This document shows, one piece after another, positions 36,001 through 43,035 of a stretch of 64,000 nucleotides of DNA. Position 1 is the first letter of the stretch, and the number at the start of each line of letters is the position of its first letter. Source of the DNA: Strigops habroptila. Lineage: Eukaryota > Chordata > Aves > Psittaciformes > Psittacidae. The stretch covers positions 9,222,707 through 9,286,706 of the forward strand of contig NC_044291.2 in assembly GCF_004027225.2 (NCBI RefSeq), in the 5' to 3' direction. Position numbers and translations under genes: made by a program. Below the pieces are notes generated by a model. That model searched no databases, was not told the origin of the DNA, and saw nothing but the letters and a program-made list of their open reading frames with translations.

Positions 36001-37157
36001 CCAAGAGTGCTCCGACCCTGGGCATCGCCATCGAGGGGGGAGCGAACACACGGCAGCCGCTGCCCCGCATCGTCACCATCCAGGTAGGACCCACTGCACA
36101 TCCCATCCATCTCTCTCCTCCTGGGCAGCCTCGGGAAAGCCCTTCAGCCAGGGCTGGAGAATAGAGCCATGGAATCCACCAGGTTGGAAAAGACCTTCAA
36201 GATCATCAAGTCCACCCGTTCCCCAGCACTGCCAAGGCCGCCACTAACCCATGGCACTGAGGGCCTCGGCTACACGGGGTGTGAACACTTGCAGGGACGG
36301 TGACTCCAGCACTGCCCTGGGCAGCCTGTTCCAATGCCTGAGCACCCTTTGGGGAAGGAATTGTTCCTCATCTCCATCTAAACCTGCCCTGGTGCAGCTT
36401 GAGGCCGTTTCCTCTTGTCCCATCCCTTGTTCCTTGGGAGAAGGGGGGATTTCGGAGGTGTGCTTCCCCGCCATAGCATCTCCCCTGACATCAGCAGCAT
36501 CATTCTGCTGCGGGAGGATTGCATTGGTGTCCCATGGAGCATCCCATACCATAGAGCATGTCCTGGGAGCTGAGGATTTGCTGTGGATCCAGAGGGGGCC
36601 TGGCCAGCCCTGAAAGCTTGGCTGGTGCCTCCAGGTGGCTGGAAACTCTCTTTTCCTGCTCAGATAGAGGACTGGGAGAGGGGGAATGGTGGGTGATAGC
36701 TGGGGTGGATGGATAGCTGTGGATAGCAGGTTCCTCTGCTGCTTACTTGGGGCAAAACTCAAGTCATTGACAGCAAAACAAAGCAGAGCTGACTCTACCT
36801 TGGTTCTTCTTGGCGATTCCACTGGTGCTGCATTTCAGGGACAAGCAAAATGGGAGCCAAATTTATCCCTTCTTTCTGAAACATGAAATGTTTCGCTTTT
36901 TCCCCCCCAAAAACATCCCTGGGTTGAGCTGGGATGGGTGGTGGGATTGGGATCTGACCACCTCTATCCTGCAGCGCGGGGGCTCAGCACACAACTGCGG
37001 GAAGCTGAAGGTGGGCCACGTCATCCTGGAGGTGAACGGCACGGGGCTGCGGGGCAAGGAGCACCGGGAAGCCGCCCGCATCATCGCCGAGGCCTTTAAG
37101 CTGAAGGAAAAGGACTACATTGATTTCTTGGTCACAGAATTCAACGTCGCCCTTTAG
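2876..37157 (+). CDS. WHRN: Whirlin gene, 5'-partial (12 coding exons in window)
   Basis: Whirlin is a PDZ scaffold of hair-cell stereocilia tips and ankle links and of the photoreceptor periciliary membrane, where it binds myosin XVa, usherin and ADGRV1. Exons: 2876-3091, 11798-11923, 22836-23038, 23485-23521, 24690-24902, 25429-25641, 27281-27313, 31849-31920, 32247-32845, 34770-34948, 35961-36083 and 36975-37157. In order they encode the PDZ1 tail, PDZ2 (SLGLMIRGG loop), the second harmonin-N-like helical domain, a proline-rich region and PDZ3 (TLGIAIEGG loop), ending [11 protein letters not shown]. Every junction is GT-AG and the codon phases join. The total is 2197 nt, one base more than a multiple of three, and the extra base is explained by a C-run in the proline-rich exon. 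About 731 residues are encoded here, against roughly 900 in mammals, so the 5' exons lie before position 1. AKNA follows on the same strand, as in mammals. The match to whirlin rests on remembered family sequences. Confidence 0.97.
3277..3360 (-). mobile_element. CR1 3'-terminal stub
   Basis: An 84-bp copy of the CR1 3' end (AGAATCCCAG through the GGGACACC block), heavily 5'-truncated and antisense to WHRN. Confidence 0.85.
3740..3938 (+). mobile_element. CR1 LINE 3' fragment
   Basis: A sense-oriented copy running from GAGGGTGCTGAGG to GGGATCCTATGATT. It encodes the end of the CR1 reverse-transcriptase ORF. Confidence 0.9.
5394..5682 (-). mobile_element. CR1 LINE 3' fragment
   Basis: An antisense copy from TCATAGAATAG to the GTCCCTGATGAAG block. 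It keeps a long minus-strand frame matching the C-terminus of the CR1 polyprotein. Confidence 0.9.
6740..6940 (+). mobile_element. CR1 LINE fragment lacking the 3' end
   Basis: A sense fragment recognised by GGACATGGAGCTG, GAGCCTGGAGAAGAGAAG and GAAGGGGGCTACAAGGATGC. It corresponds to the part of CR1 just upstream of the common 3' tail. Confidence 0.8.
7022..7083 (-). mobile_element. CR1 3'-terminal stub
   Basis: A very short antisense CR1 end (TAGAATCATAGAATGG, then AAGGACCTTAAGATCATC). Confidence 0.75.
7245..7398 (-). mobile_element. CR1 LINE 3' fragment
   Basis: An antisense copy with the ATCATAGAATGA end and the CCTGGCCTTGAACACTG block. It is more diverged than its neighbours and so probably older. 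Confidence 0.85.
8419..8725 (+). mobile_element. CR1 LINE 3' fragment
   Basis: A sense copy from ACCTGGAGAGGGGCTTTGG to GGGATTCTGTG, with all the usual blocks of the 3' tail. Confidence 0.92.
9442..9464. repeat. Inverted repeat (9-bp arms, 5-nt loop)
   Basis: GCAAGGTAC at 9442-9450 and GTACCTTGC at 9456-9464 are perfect reverse complements separated by GAGGG. A small hairpin in a WHRN intron with no recognised role. Confidence 0.6.
9605..9950 (-). mobile_element. CR1 LINE 3' fragment
   Basis: An antisense copy from CCTAGAATGGTTTG to CTGCTCTAAGGTCTCCCG, with the long 5' extension seen in the younger copies. Confidence 0.92.
11418..11618 (+). mobile_element. CR1 LINE 3' fragment
   Basis: A sense copy starting at TTCCCTGTGAGGGTGCTGAG. 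It ends about 180 bp before the PDZ2 exon of WHRN. Confidence 0.9.
11798..11923 (+). CDS. WHRN: WHRN exon: first half of PDZ2
   Basis: 42 codons, phase 0 at both ends (ctctgcag / gtaaga). It encodes [18 protein letters not shown], which holds the carboxylate-binding loop of PDZ2, then the [10 protein letters not shown] strand. Confidence 0.97.
13591..13696 (-). mobile_element. CR1 3'-terminal stub
   Basis: An antisense 106-bp CR1 end from ATCATGGAATGC to GTTGCTCCAAGCCCC. Confidence 0.85.
14575..14593. repeat. (GT)n microsatellite
   Basis: About nine GT dinucleotides inside a WHRN intron. Confidence 0.85.
14734..14810 (-). mobile_element. CR1 3'-terminal stub
   Basis: An antisense stub that keeps the ATTCTATGA-type end in reverse (TCATAGATTCATAGAATCCC). 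Confidence 0.87.
15101..15450 (+). mobile_element. CR1 LINE 3' fragment
   Basis: A sense copy from CCTTAGAGCAGCTCCAGTGC to CTGTGATTCTG, about 350 bp with little divergence. Confidence 0.92.
17487..17708 (-). mobile_element. CR1 3' fragment, different subfamily
   Basis: An antisense copy with AATCATAGAATCTAGATTGG, CATCAAGTCCAACTGTTCCC and GCACCCTTTGGGGAAGGAA. It matches the copy at 36165-36430 rather than the majority, so a second, diverged CR1 subfamily is present. Confidence 0.85.
19560..19604 (+). mobile_element. CR1 3'-end remnant
   Basis: A short degraded sense tail (GAGCTTTAAAGGTCTTTTCC, then ATGATTCCATG) resembling the last 45 bp of CR1. Confidence 0.55.
20131..20166. repeat. 15-bp short tandem repeat
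   Basis: The unit TTGAAGAGGAATCAC occurs twice exactly, preceded by a shorter partial copy. Intronic. Confidence 0.7.
20954..21624 (+). mobile_element. Avian endogenous-retrovirus-type LTR remnant with CR1 inside
   Basis: The left piece, starting TGTCATGGTTTAACCCCAGC at 20954, and the right piece (about 21355-21624, with CTGAGCATGGC, GGTATGGAATATGCC and GAAAATTAACTCCATGCCAG) resemble the two ends of a common avian retroviral LTR. The middle is replaced by a CR1 fragment. No retroviral genes are present. The identification rests on memory of avian LTR sequences. Confidence 0.6.
20993..21354 (+). mobile_element. CR1 LINE fragment nested in an LTR
   Basis: A sense CR1 from GAGCAGCTCTGCTCTGGAGC to GGTGTCCCTGCCTGTGG. 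It lacks the last 60 or so bases of the usual 3' tail and abuts LTR-like sequence on both sides. Confidence 0.88.
21644..21722 (-). mobile_element. CR1 3'-terminal stub
   Basis: An antisense stub (TCATAGAATCATAGAATGG, then AAGGACCATAAGATCATC) lying just beyond the LTR remnant. Confidence 0.82.
22836..23038 (+). CDS. WHRN: WHRN exon: second half of PDZ2
   Basis: 67 codons plus two bases (phase 0 in, 2 out). It encodes [13 protein letters not shown], the PDZ helix with [11 protein letters not shown], then the conserved [14 protein letters not shown] linker. The donor is gtacgt. Confidence 0.96.
23039..23484 (+). other. WHRN: WHRN intron with a 34-bp tandem repeat
   Basis: A 446-bp intron. It contains a short minisatellite at 23131-23222 and nothing else that I recognise. 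Confidence 0.75.
23131..23222. repeat. 34-bp minisatellite, about 2.7 copies
   Basis: GGAGCTYCAGTACCYGG recurs at 23131, 23165 and 23199, a constant 34-bp period. Confidence 0.85.
23485..23521 (+). CDS. WHRN: WHRN short exon (37 nt), diverged linker
   Basis: One base completes a Gly codon, then 12 codons read [12 protein letters not shown], with acceptor ctcgcag and donor gtaaga. Mammalian whirlin has a segment of equal length here that shares only GD and the spacing. The exon is supported by phase and position more than by sequence. Confidence 0.85.
23522..24689 (+). other. WHRN: WHRN intron (1.2 kb)
   Basis: Single-copy sequence. No repeat, exon or regulatory element was recognised. Confidence 0.6.
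24690..24902 (+). CDS. WHRN: WHRN exon: second harmonin-N-like domain, part 1
   Basis: 71 codons, phase 0. It starts [11 protein letters not shown] and contains the helical segments [20 protein letters not shown] and [15 protein letters not shown], typical of the harmonin-N-like domain of whirlin. Confidence 0.97.
24903..25428 (+). other. WHRN: WHRN intron with CR1
   Basis: A 526-bp intron, about a third of it an antisense CR1 tail (25119-25308). The rest is unremarkable. Confidence 0.75.
25119..25308 (-). mobile_element. CR1 LINE 3' fragment
   Basis: An antisense copy from TGGAATGGGTTGTG through GGCCTTGAACACTGCC to CAGTTCCTCACC. It differs at its inner end from the majority subfamily. Confidence 0.88.
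25429..25641 (+). CDS. WHRN: WHRN exon: second harmonin-N-like domain, part 2, and Ser-rich tail
   Basis: 71 codons, phase 0. It encodes [19 protein letters not shown] and [13 protein letters not shown], then a Ser/Thr-rich stretch ending TTVSSAR. Acceptor ggtgcag, donor gtgagt. Confidence 0.97.
25642..27280 (+). other. WHRN: WHRN intron upstream of the microexon
   Basis: 1.6 kb with no repeat recognised. The last 60 bases are a U-rich tract with three TGC words, the arrangement used by neural microexon splicing factors of the SRRM3/SRRM4 type. Confidence 0.65.
27281..27313 (+). CDS. WHRN: WHRN 33-nt microexon
   Basis: 11 codons ([11 protein letters not shown]), phase 0 at both ends, acceptor cgtccccag, donor gtaggg. 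As I recall, mouse whirlin has this same hydrophobic 11-residue insert while the human reference isoform lacks it, matching an 11-residue length difference. Skipping it joins SSAR directly to NTSE in frame, so it is probably an alternative, tissue-specific microexon. Confidence 0.88.
27731..27843 (-). mobile_element. CR1 3'-terminal stub
   Basis: An antisense stub from TCATAGAATCCCAGACTGG to GTTGCTCCAAGCCCC. Confidence 0.88.
30058..30262 (+). mobile_element. CR1 LINE 3' fragment
   Basis: A sense copy from TTCCCTGTGAGGGTGCTG to GGGATTCTGTGATC. Confidence 0.9.
31849..31920 (+). CDS. WHRN: WHRN exon: acidic linker
   Basis: 24 codons, phase 0 (ctctcag / gtaaga). It encodes [11 protein letters not shown] and INTLPDVSL, matching the mammalian linker before the proline-rich region. 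Confidence 0.93.
31921..32246 (+). other. WHRN: WHRN intron (326 bp)
   Basis: Nothing recognised beyond the splice sites. Confidence 0.7.
32247..32845 (+). CDS. WHRN: WHRN proline-rich exon with a frame break at a C-run
   Basis: 599 nt. It starts [13 protein letters not shown] in frame with the previous exon and ends [10 protein letters not shown] plus one base. The first frame runs to a run of 12 C (32428-32439). All family-like sequence after it (SSPIYA-like [41 protein letters not shown]) lies in the next frame. The two join if the run is 11 or 14 C long. Because both sides keep protein conservation, an error in the homopolymer is more likely than a disabled gene. This region binds partners such as myosin XVa in mammals. 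Confidence 0.93.
33198..33645 (-). mobile_element. CR1 LINE 3' fragment (long)
   Basis: An antisense copy of about 450 bp from GTAGAATCACAGACTCCC to GAGCTGCTCCAGCCCTCGC. It includes the block that pairs with CTGGAGAAGAGAAGGCTCC in sense copies. Confidence 0.93.
34241..34645 (-). mobile_element. CR1 LINE 3' fragment
   Basis: An antisense copy from ATAGAATCCCAGCCTGG. Its inner part (TTTCAGTTTGAACCCATC) marks it as the same variant as the copies at 2237, 5394 and 50799. Confidence 0.92.
34770..34948 (+). CDS. WHRN: WHRN exon: conserved Ser-rich linker
   Basis: Two bases finish an Ala codon, then 59 codons starting [20 protein letters not shown], which is near-identical to mammals. A basic, less conserved stretch ends ASKP. 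Confidence 0.96.
34949..35960 (+). other. WHRN: WHRN intron with C-rich minisatellite
   Basis: 1 kb. Its right half (about 35443-35920) is the minisatellite listed separately, which runs to within about 40 bp of the next exon. The left half shows nothing recognisable. Confidence 0.75.
35520..35920. repeat. C-rich minisatellite A (units about 60-80 bp)
   Basis: Roughly five or six diverged units built from CATCCCATCCCC, CTGCCAGGGCCATCC and GGGGATTGGAGATGCTCC. Unit length varies because of inner CATCCC slippage. A related array with a similar left flank lies at 37751-38075. Confidence 0.85.
35961..36083 (+). CDS. WHRN: WHRN exon: first half of PDZ3
   Basis: 41 codons, phase 0 (ttccccag / gtagga). 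It encodes [13 protein letters not shown] and the binding loop [19 protein letters not shown]. Confidence 0.97.
36084..36974 (+). other. WHRN: WHRN last intron
   Basis: 891 bp. It holds one CR1 copy at 36165-36430; the rest is single-copy with nothing recognised. Confidence 0.75.
36165..36430 (-). mobile_element. CR1 3' fragment, second subfamily
   Basis: An antisense copy sharing CATCAAGTCCACCCGTTCCC, CACTGCCAAGGCC and CACCCTTTGGGGAAGG with the copy at 17487-17708. The minus strand shows the end of a CR1-type frame ([17 protein letters not shown]). Confidence 0.88.
36975..37157 (+). CDS. WHRN: WHRN terminal coding exon: second half of PDZ3
   Basis: 60 codons plus TAG. It encodes [20 protein letters not shown], the helix [14 protein letters not shown] and the conserved end [14 protein letters not shown]. 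Confidence 0.98.
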   Translation, partial: RGGSAHNCGKLKVGHVILEVNGTGLRGKEHREAARIIAEAFKLKEKDYIDFLVTEFNVAL

Positions 37158-37715
37158 GAATCCAGACTTTGGGATGGGGAAGCATCCCGAACAGGAGTGA
37201 AAGGCAGCGCCGAGGTGGGAAAGCTGCATTCCCAGCACACAGAGCCCTCGCCCACTGCGCCATCCCGCACGCACAGACACCCCCCAGCTTGTCTGCAAGT
37301 GTCCCCTCGCCTGCTGCAGACTCATGCCTGCATAGGGCAGGCTGAGAATGGGCAGAAATCAGTGCACATCCCATAACATCTCCATCCCTGTGCTCTTGGA
37401 TTGGGGGGGCACTGCCCTTTGGGAATATCCTCTGGTCCTCCAATGTGGGAGTGGGGCAGGAGGACAGGAGGGGTGCGGGTGTCCCCGCTGCCATGTGAGT
37501 GCCACACAAAGCACAAGGTGGGCCCATGGCTGAGGCTGGAGGGGTTTTGGGTGGTCGCTGCTCCCTCAGGTGCTGGCCCAGGCGGGTGGCACAGCCGCAG
37601 GGGGGGATGCAGAGGGAGCAACCGGAGGCCTTGTAAATCGCTGGCAGAGTCGTTGTATTTCTATAGACAAAGCTTGTGCTTTAATTTTTCAATAAATCTA
37701 TCAGGATAAACAAAG
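37158..37715 (+). other. WHRN: WHRN 3' UTR
   Basis: About 550 bp from the stop codon to just past the AATAAA. Short for the gene and free of CR1. Confidence 0.75.
37691..37696 (+). terminator. WHRN: WHRN polyadenylation signal
   Basis: AATAAA after a T-rich stretch, 534 bp beyond the stop codon. It is the first such hexamer downstream. Confidence 0.85.
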
Positions 37716-37750
37716 GCTGGGATTGTGGGATTCCTCAGGGCTGGAATATG

Positions 37751-38075
37751 CGGGCAGGAAGGGAATGGACAGGGGTGCCTAGCAAGAGCAGGGGGGAGTG
37801 TGGAGGCCATAGGGAAAACTGCCCCATCCTCAGTAGGGGTGCTCCATCCCCATCTCCTGCCAAGGGCCATCCCAGGGATTGGGGGTGCTCCATTCCATCC
37901 CCATTCCCTACCAGGGGCATCCTGGGGATTGAGGGTGCTCCCATCCCATCTCATCCGCTGTCAGGGCCATCCCAGGGACTGGGGGTGCTCCATCCCATTC
38001 CCATCCCCATTCCCATCCCCATTCCCGTCCCCATTCCCATCCCCATTCCCATCCCCATTCCCACCCTCATCCCCG
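37751..38075. repeat. C-rich minisatellite B, then a 12-bp simple repeat
   Basis: Units of the same family as minisatellite A (GGGGGTGCTCCATCCC, GCCATCCCAGGGA), followed from about 37995 by (CCCATCCCCATT)n. Its left flank (GGGCAGGAAGGGAA, then CTAGCAAGAGC, then GGGAAAACTGCCCCATCC) resembles that of A, so the two arose by local duplication. It fills most of the space between the WHRN poly(A) site and the AKNA promoter. Confidence 0.85.
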
Positions 38076-38079
38076 CCCG

Positions 38080-38414
38080 CGCCGTCCCGGGGCGGGTGCA
38101 GCCGAGCCCCACCAGGGGGTGCCCGCGCTGCATAAATTATGATAATGAAACTCCATCTGATTGGATATGCAAACACAGAGGAGGGCGGGGTTTATGCTAA
38201 TGAACACTCCCTTCGCTGCTCGGCGGCGAGCTCCGATTGGCGGGTAGCCGCGGCTATGCTAATGAGGGAGGAGGCCCCGCACCCCCCGGCGGCGGCCCGC
38301 GCTATTGTCCCGCGGGGCCGGGCCGGGCCGGGGCCGGGGCCGCGGCCGCGATCGCGATCGTGGTGCGGAGCCGCCCAGCACCCAGCGCGGAGCGGCGGCC
38401 GGGCCCTCCTGCAG
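38080..38414 (+). promoter_or_regulatory. AKNA: AKNA promoter / CpG island and non-coding exon 1
   Basis: A very CpG-rich block ending at a consensus donor (CCTGCAG at 38408-38414, then gtgagc). It contains inverted CCAAT boxes (ATTGG at 38160 and 38236), a GC box (GGGCGGGG at 38183), an octamer-like ATGCAAAC at 38168 and two exact TATGCTAATGA elements at 38193 and 38255. The start site cannot be placed. Assignment to AKNA follows from position, strand and the donor; transcript data are needed. Confidence 0.7.
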
Positions 38415-38795
38415 GTGAGCAGCCGCGGGGCAGCTGTGGTGTGCGCGCGGCGGGGGTGCTCCTCCAGCGGTGCCCAGATGTGCCCCCCACATGTGTGCCG
38501 GGGGGCCGGGGCAGGGCGATGGGGCCGGCGCGGCTGCTCGATCTGCTCGCTCTGGTCCCTGCAAGGCGCCTTCTGCAGCTGGAGGGAAGGAGAGGACCGC
38601 CCGGGCACCGCTGGGAACACAGCTAGATGCGCAGTTGGGGTCCGCGGGGATGGGCCCATCCCGGGGGGCCCCATCCTGCAGCCCCCGGCGCTGCTGAGCC
38701 CGGCTCGGAGCTGGAGCTGCTCGGCATCCCTGGGCGGAGCGCGCGATCCCAAGACGAGGGGATGCGCCGGGAGAGTGCGGGTCATGCCGAGTGTG

Positions 38796-38877
38796 AGGTG
38801 TCCCTGCCTATGGCAGGGGGTTGGAACTGGAGGAGCTTTAAGGTCTCTTCCAACCCAAACCATTCCATGATTCCATG
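38796..38877 (+). mobile_element. CR1 3'-terminal stub
   Basis: A sense stub from GGTGTCCCTGCC to ATTCCATGATTCCATG, keeping a degraded version of the terminal ATTCTATG repeats. Confidence 0.87.
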
Positions 38878-40650
38878 CCTCTGCCTCGCTCCTCGCCCAC
38901 GTTGTCCCCAGGCCACCGGAGCCTTGTGGCCCCGGGGAATCTTGTCGTAACTCTTATTACTGCGGTGCTCCCTCCCCGCCCAGCTCTGGATCTGCCGCCC
39001 GGAGGGTTCCGGAGGGTTTCAGAGGGTTTCATCAGGCTGCAAAGGGCGGCGCGGAGCCAGGGCCGGGGCTCACTGGGAGACTGTGGGATGCGAGGCCGTG
39101 CCGCTGCCTGCGGCTCCTCCGAGGAAGTGGCTGCTGCCTCCAGCTTCAGTTCCTTGTTTTATTTAAAGGGCAGCTCTGTTCCGGTGGGTGCCCGCAGCGG
39201 GGCCGGGGTTTCTCTCGCTCTGCAGCAGTCACCCGGGCAGGGATGTTTAAAGGACCCCTTGGAGAGCACCCAAATCCAGCCCGTTGCTGGTTCACCCCAT
39301 CACACGCGTCCAGCCGCTCACAGCCGGCTGCCCTTCCGTTTCCCCGGCTGCCTGTCCCACCCCGGGTTAATGCGGGATCTCTGCTGCCGGCTCTTTCCAG
39401 ACAGGGATTAAGGCCGCCCTTTGCAAGGCATTAGGGCCATCAGCAGCCCCCAGCTCCTGTGTATAAGGAGGGGTTCAGCCCCAGGTTGCACCCCATTGCC
39501 AGGCTATGCTGGGGGGACAAGGCTGTCCCTATTGAGGACAAGACCATGCGTTGGGGACAGGAGGGTTCATGGAGCAGGCAGGAGGTGGGAAAGAAGCGTG
39601 AGGCTTTGCTTCTGTGGAAGTGATGGACAGATGCTGTTTCCACAGGGATTTGGTACCTCTCCGTGGGGATATGCTGGTGTGGAGGAGCGGGGGGGGGATA
39701 TGGCCCCTCCAGGCAGAGGAATGGGGTGACACATGGGGTTTAGAGTGATGGTGCAGTGACAGGCACATGTGCTTTCAGAGGACAGAGAGGGTTTGTGAGG
39801 CTTTTCCTCGCTGCGATGGTTTCTCCCTTGTTTTGTTGGGAAATAGTACAAACTAAGCAAGCAGCTTCTCTTTTGTGCTCATAAACCAGGACTAAGCTTA
39901 AAAAGAAAGGGTTTATAAACCAGGAATTCCTCCCTCCTGGAGCGCCAAGCTTCATCCTGAGGCTGGTGTTCTGGCTTCCTTCAAACCCCGAAAAGAGATG
40001 CTTTGGGTGGCAGCACGGATGTGTCTCAGGTAAAAAGGGAGCTGAGGAGGGGAAGGGGAGCATGGAGGTGCTGGGGGGGACCCGTGGGAGGTCGGATGCT
40101 GTCAGGAATTGAGTTTTGGGTTGGAATGGGTTGTTTAGGAGACTAAAATAGCCACTGCTTGCTTGGGGGGGGGGGTAAAGCCTCCTACTGCACCCTTTTG
40201 GGATGCAGCGGAAGGCTTTAACCCCCCTCCTAGGGCAAGTCTATTTTAGGACATAGGGAATATTATTCCCCATTGCCATGTGGATGGAAGTGGGGATTTG
40301 CACCCCCAAACCCCCCCCCCACTACCCAGGGTTGACAAGGCTGCAAAGGCAGAGTGACAGCCCTGTCTCCCCCATTCCATGGCACCGAGCAAGCCCTGAG
40401 GCTGAGGATGTGACAGTCTCCTCGGCTTGTCACGCCTAATGAAGCCAGGAGTGGTGATGGGGCTGTGTGCTCTGCATCACACGTGTAATGAGGTGGGGTG
40501 TCTCAGCCTTCATCGGTCCCATGGGATTGGAGTGGTGGAGGTTGGAGATGCCTGAAGAGAGGAGCAGGGATTAAGAGGTGAGGGCAGGGATGGGCAGAGG
40601 TAGGCCCTTCTGCCTGCTGGCTTTGCTGAGACCTGGCAGCACTCATCACT

Positions 40651-40982
40651 TCCAGTGCCTGAAGGAGCTGCAGGAAACCTGGAGAGGGGCTTTGGACAAG
40701 GGCCTGTAGGGACAGGACAAGGGGAATGGCTTTAATCTGCCAGAGGGGAGATTGAGATGAGCTTTTAGGCAGAAGCTCTTCCCTGTGAGGGTGCTGAGGC
40801 GCTGGCACAGGGTGCCCAGAGAAGCTGTGGCTGCCCCATCCCTGGCAGTGTTCAAGGGCAGGTTGGACACAGGGGCTTGGAGCAACCTGCTCTAGTGGAA
40901 GGTGTCCCTGCCCGTGGCAGGGGTTGGAACTGGAGGAGCTTTAAGGTCCCTTCCAGCACAAGTCAGGCTGGGGTTCTGTGAA
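40651..40982 (+). mobile_element. CR1 LINE 3' fragment
   Basis: A sense copy of about 330 bp from TCCAGTGCCTGAAGGAGC to GGGGTTCTGTGAATA. Confidence 0.92.
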
Positions 40983-42224
40983 TACCCTATTACCCTGTTG
41001 TGTGATTACCCTATGAAAATCCTGGCTTTCACTGAGCAAGATACGCAAACACACACACTTGGATTGTTTGCGTTCACTCTGCGGTTCCTGACAATGCAGC
41101 CACACCACTTGTCAAGCTTCTCTGTGTTACCATAACAGCGACCAACATTCTTAAGGGGGAAAAAAATCCCATGATTTCTCTCTTACCGCTGTGACCATCG
41201 GTGGAGGCGCTTTCTGGGATAGCGATGAATGCGGCTGGATTTGCCAGCAGGCCCCGCAGCCTGTGGCTGCTGCGGGCAGAGCAGCTCTGGGGATGGGTTG
41301 GGGATGGGATGGAGAATAGGGGGGGCAGCTCTTGGTGTGTGGGTAAGGCATGATCCGGGCACCAGCCTGCCAAAACCACGTAGGAACGAGTTTAACCATC
41401 TTTGCCCTGAGAGAACAGGACCCACCAGCTCCTTTCACCCACCCGTGGGGACCTCCCAGAGTTGGTGTTTTGGCTCCTCATCTCTTGGGGTGCTGTGAGG
41501 CTTGAGGCGGGTTGGGGGGCACTTGCTTTTCCAGGCAAGGCCTTGGGGCTGGAAACATCCCAGCTCCAAGAGGCGCTAAAGCCAAAATCCCTCTTTAGCT
41601 CCACTGAGCAGCCGCAGAGCCTGGAGCATCCCATGGGCAGCCCCATCCCTGCTGGCAGCAGAAGCCACGGAGCATCTCCAGGAGTGGAGGATGGAGTTGC
41701 CCAGCCAGGGTATGGGATAAAGCCTTGTGCAAACACCCCAGCAGGTTTGCAGGACCTTAGGGGTGCTTTGGGGTTTGCTCCTTGCCCTGCAGAAGGATGC
41801 AGGCGCAGCTGGGAATGCGCTGTTCCTGCACCCCCCATGCTGGGTGCCACCAGCAAATAACCCCCAAACCCTCATTAACAGTGGGATTTAAGACATGGAA
41901 TTTGTAGGTCTGAGATCCTGCAGTGGGTTCGAAGTGTTTTCCCCCAGCCTGTGGGTGCCATAGGGTGATTTCCTGCTCAGCAGCATCCTGCAACCACCGC
42001 AGCATCCTCCAGCTAAATGCAGCCACCCCAGGCCCACGCTGTGGTTTCATCAGCTCGTGCAGCCTCTCCACATGCTGCTAATTACACACTAATGAGCTGG
42101 ATTAATTGTGTGCCTGTGAGGGAGCCAGGATGGGCTGTGCCACCTGGTTGTGGCCATGGGCCCACAGCCCTGGGGCTGGAGCAGCATCGCGGGGAGGGTT
42201 GGGGGGTTCTGCCTGGATTTTAGG

Positions 42225-42335
42225 GCTGTGTGTTGAATTTGGAAGCTGCGTGCTGGCTTTTGGGGACTGAATACCGACTTTTGGGGCTGTGTGCCAGATT
42301 TTTGGGGACTGTATGCTGAATTTTGGGGCTGCTTG
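42225..42335. repeat. Short tandem repeat (about 28 bp, four units)
   Basis: TTTTGGGGCTGTGTGY and TTTTGGGGACTGTAT alternate with GCTGAATT or GCCAGATT. The units are diverged. Confidence 0.65.
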
Positions 42336-43035
42336 TCATCTTGGTGACCCTCATGATGTTTCATGGAGGCTGCAGATGCTGTTGGTCCCAGGGATCCCCC
42401 CCACATTTTGCTTTGGCATTTTGCTCTGAGTTGGTTTAAAACCCCAAAGGTTTTGGTGGAAAGCACTGTGAGGAGCAGGGTTTGCCCTCCCGCAGGGCCT
42501 GACGGGGTTAAGAACGTTGCAGCCACCTGCAAGCTCACAGGAAGCTTTGCTTCCTCCTTCTACAAAAGCCCTGCAGCTGCAGAGAGGTTTTGGGGTGCTT
42601 GGAGCAATGCTGCTTTGGGGACCCTCGAAGGGGTCACGGTGATGAATATGTCTCATGGATGCTGGTGCAGGTGAGTGCACCCCACCTTCACCCCACTATG
42701 GGCAAAGTTGGGATGTGGGGGGCTCAGATCTACCCAAGGGAATGTTTGGAAACCCCAGGGCCTTTCCTGCTGCCTGCCCCATGGCTGGGTTTTGCCATCC
42801 GGCATCACTCGAGCTGCACAGGGAGGAGGAGGATGAGGGTGAGCTCTGGCTTCTAGGTCATCAGTGGAGCGAGTGTGCCAGGCCTCTGCTGTCATCCCTC
42901 TTGTGTCTGCCCTCCAGAGCTGGACGGCCATCGGGGTGCTCCTGCTGATGGTCCCCAGGCTGTGGTTGCCCCAACGGGGTGATGCTCGTAGGGTGATAGT
43001 ATGGGCTGGGTGTCCCCCAACACCCACCTCGGGGC

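Noticed and set aside
38259-38863. Arg/Ala/Pro-rich open frames on both strands of the CpG island
   Set aside because: GC-rich DNA stays open in several frames by chance. The region is better explained as the AKNA promoter and non-coding exon.
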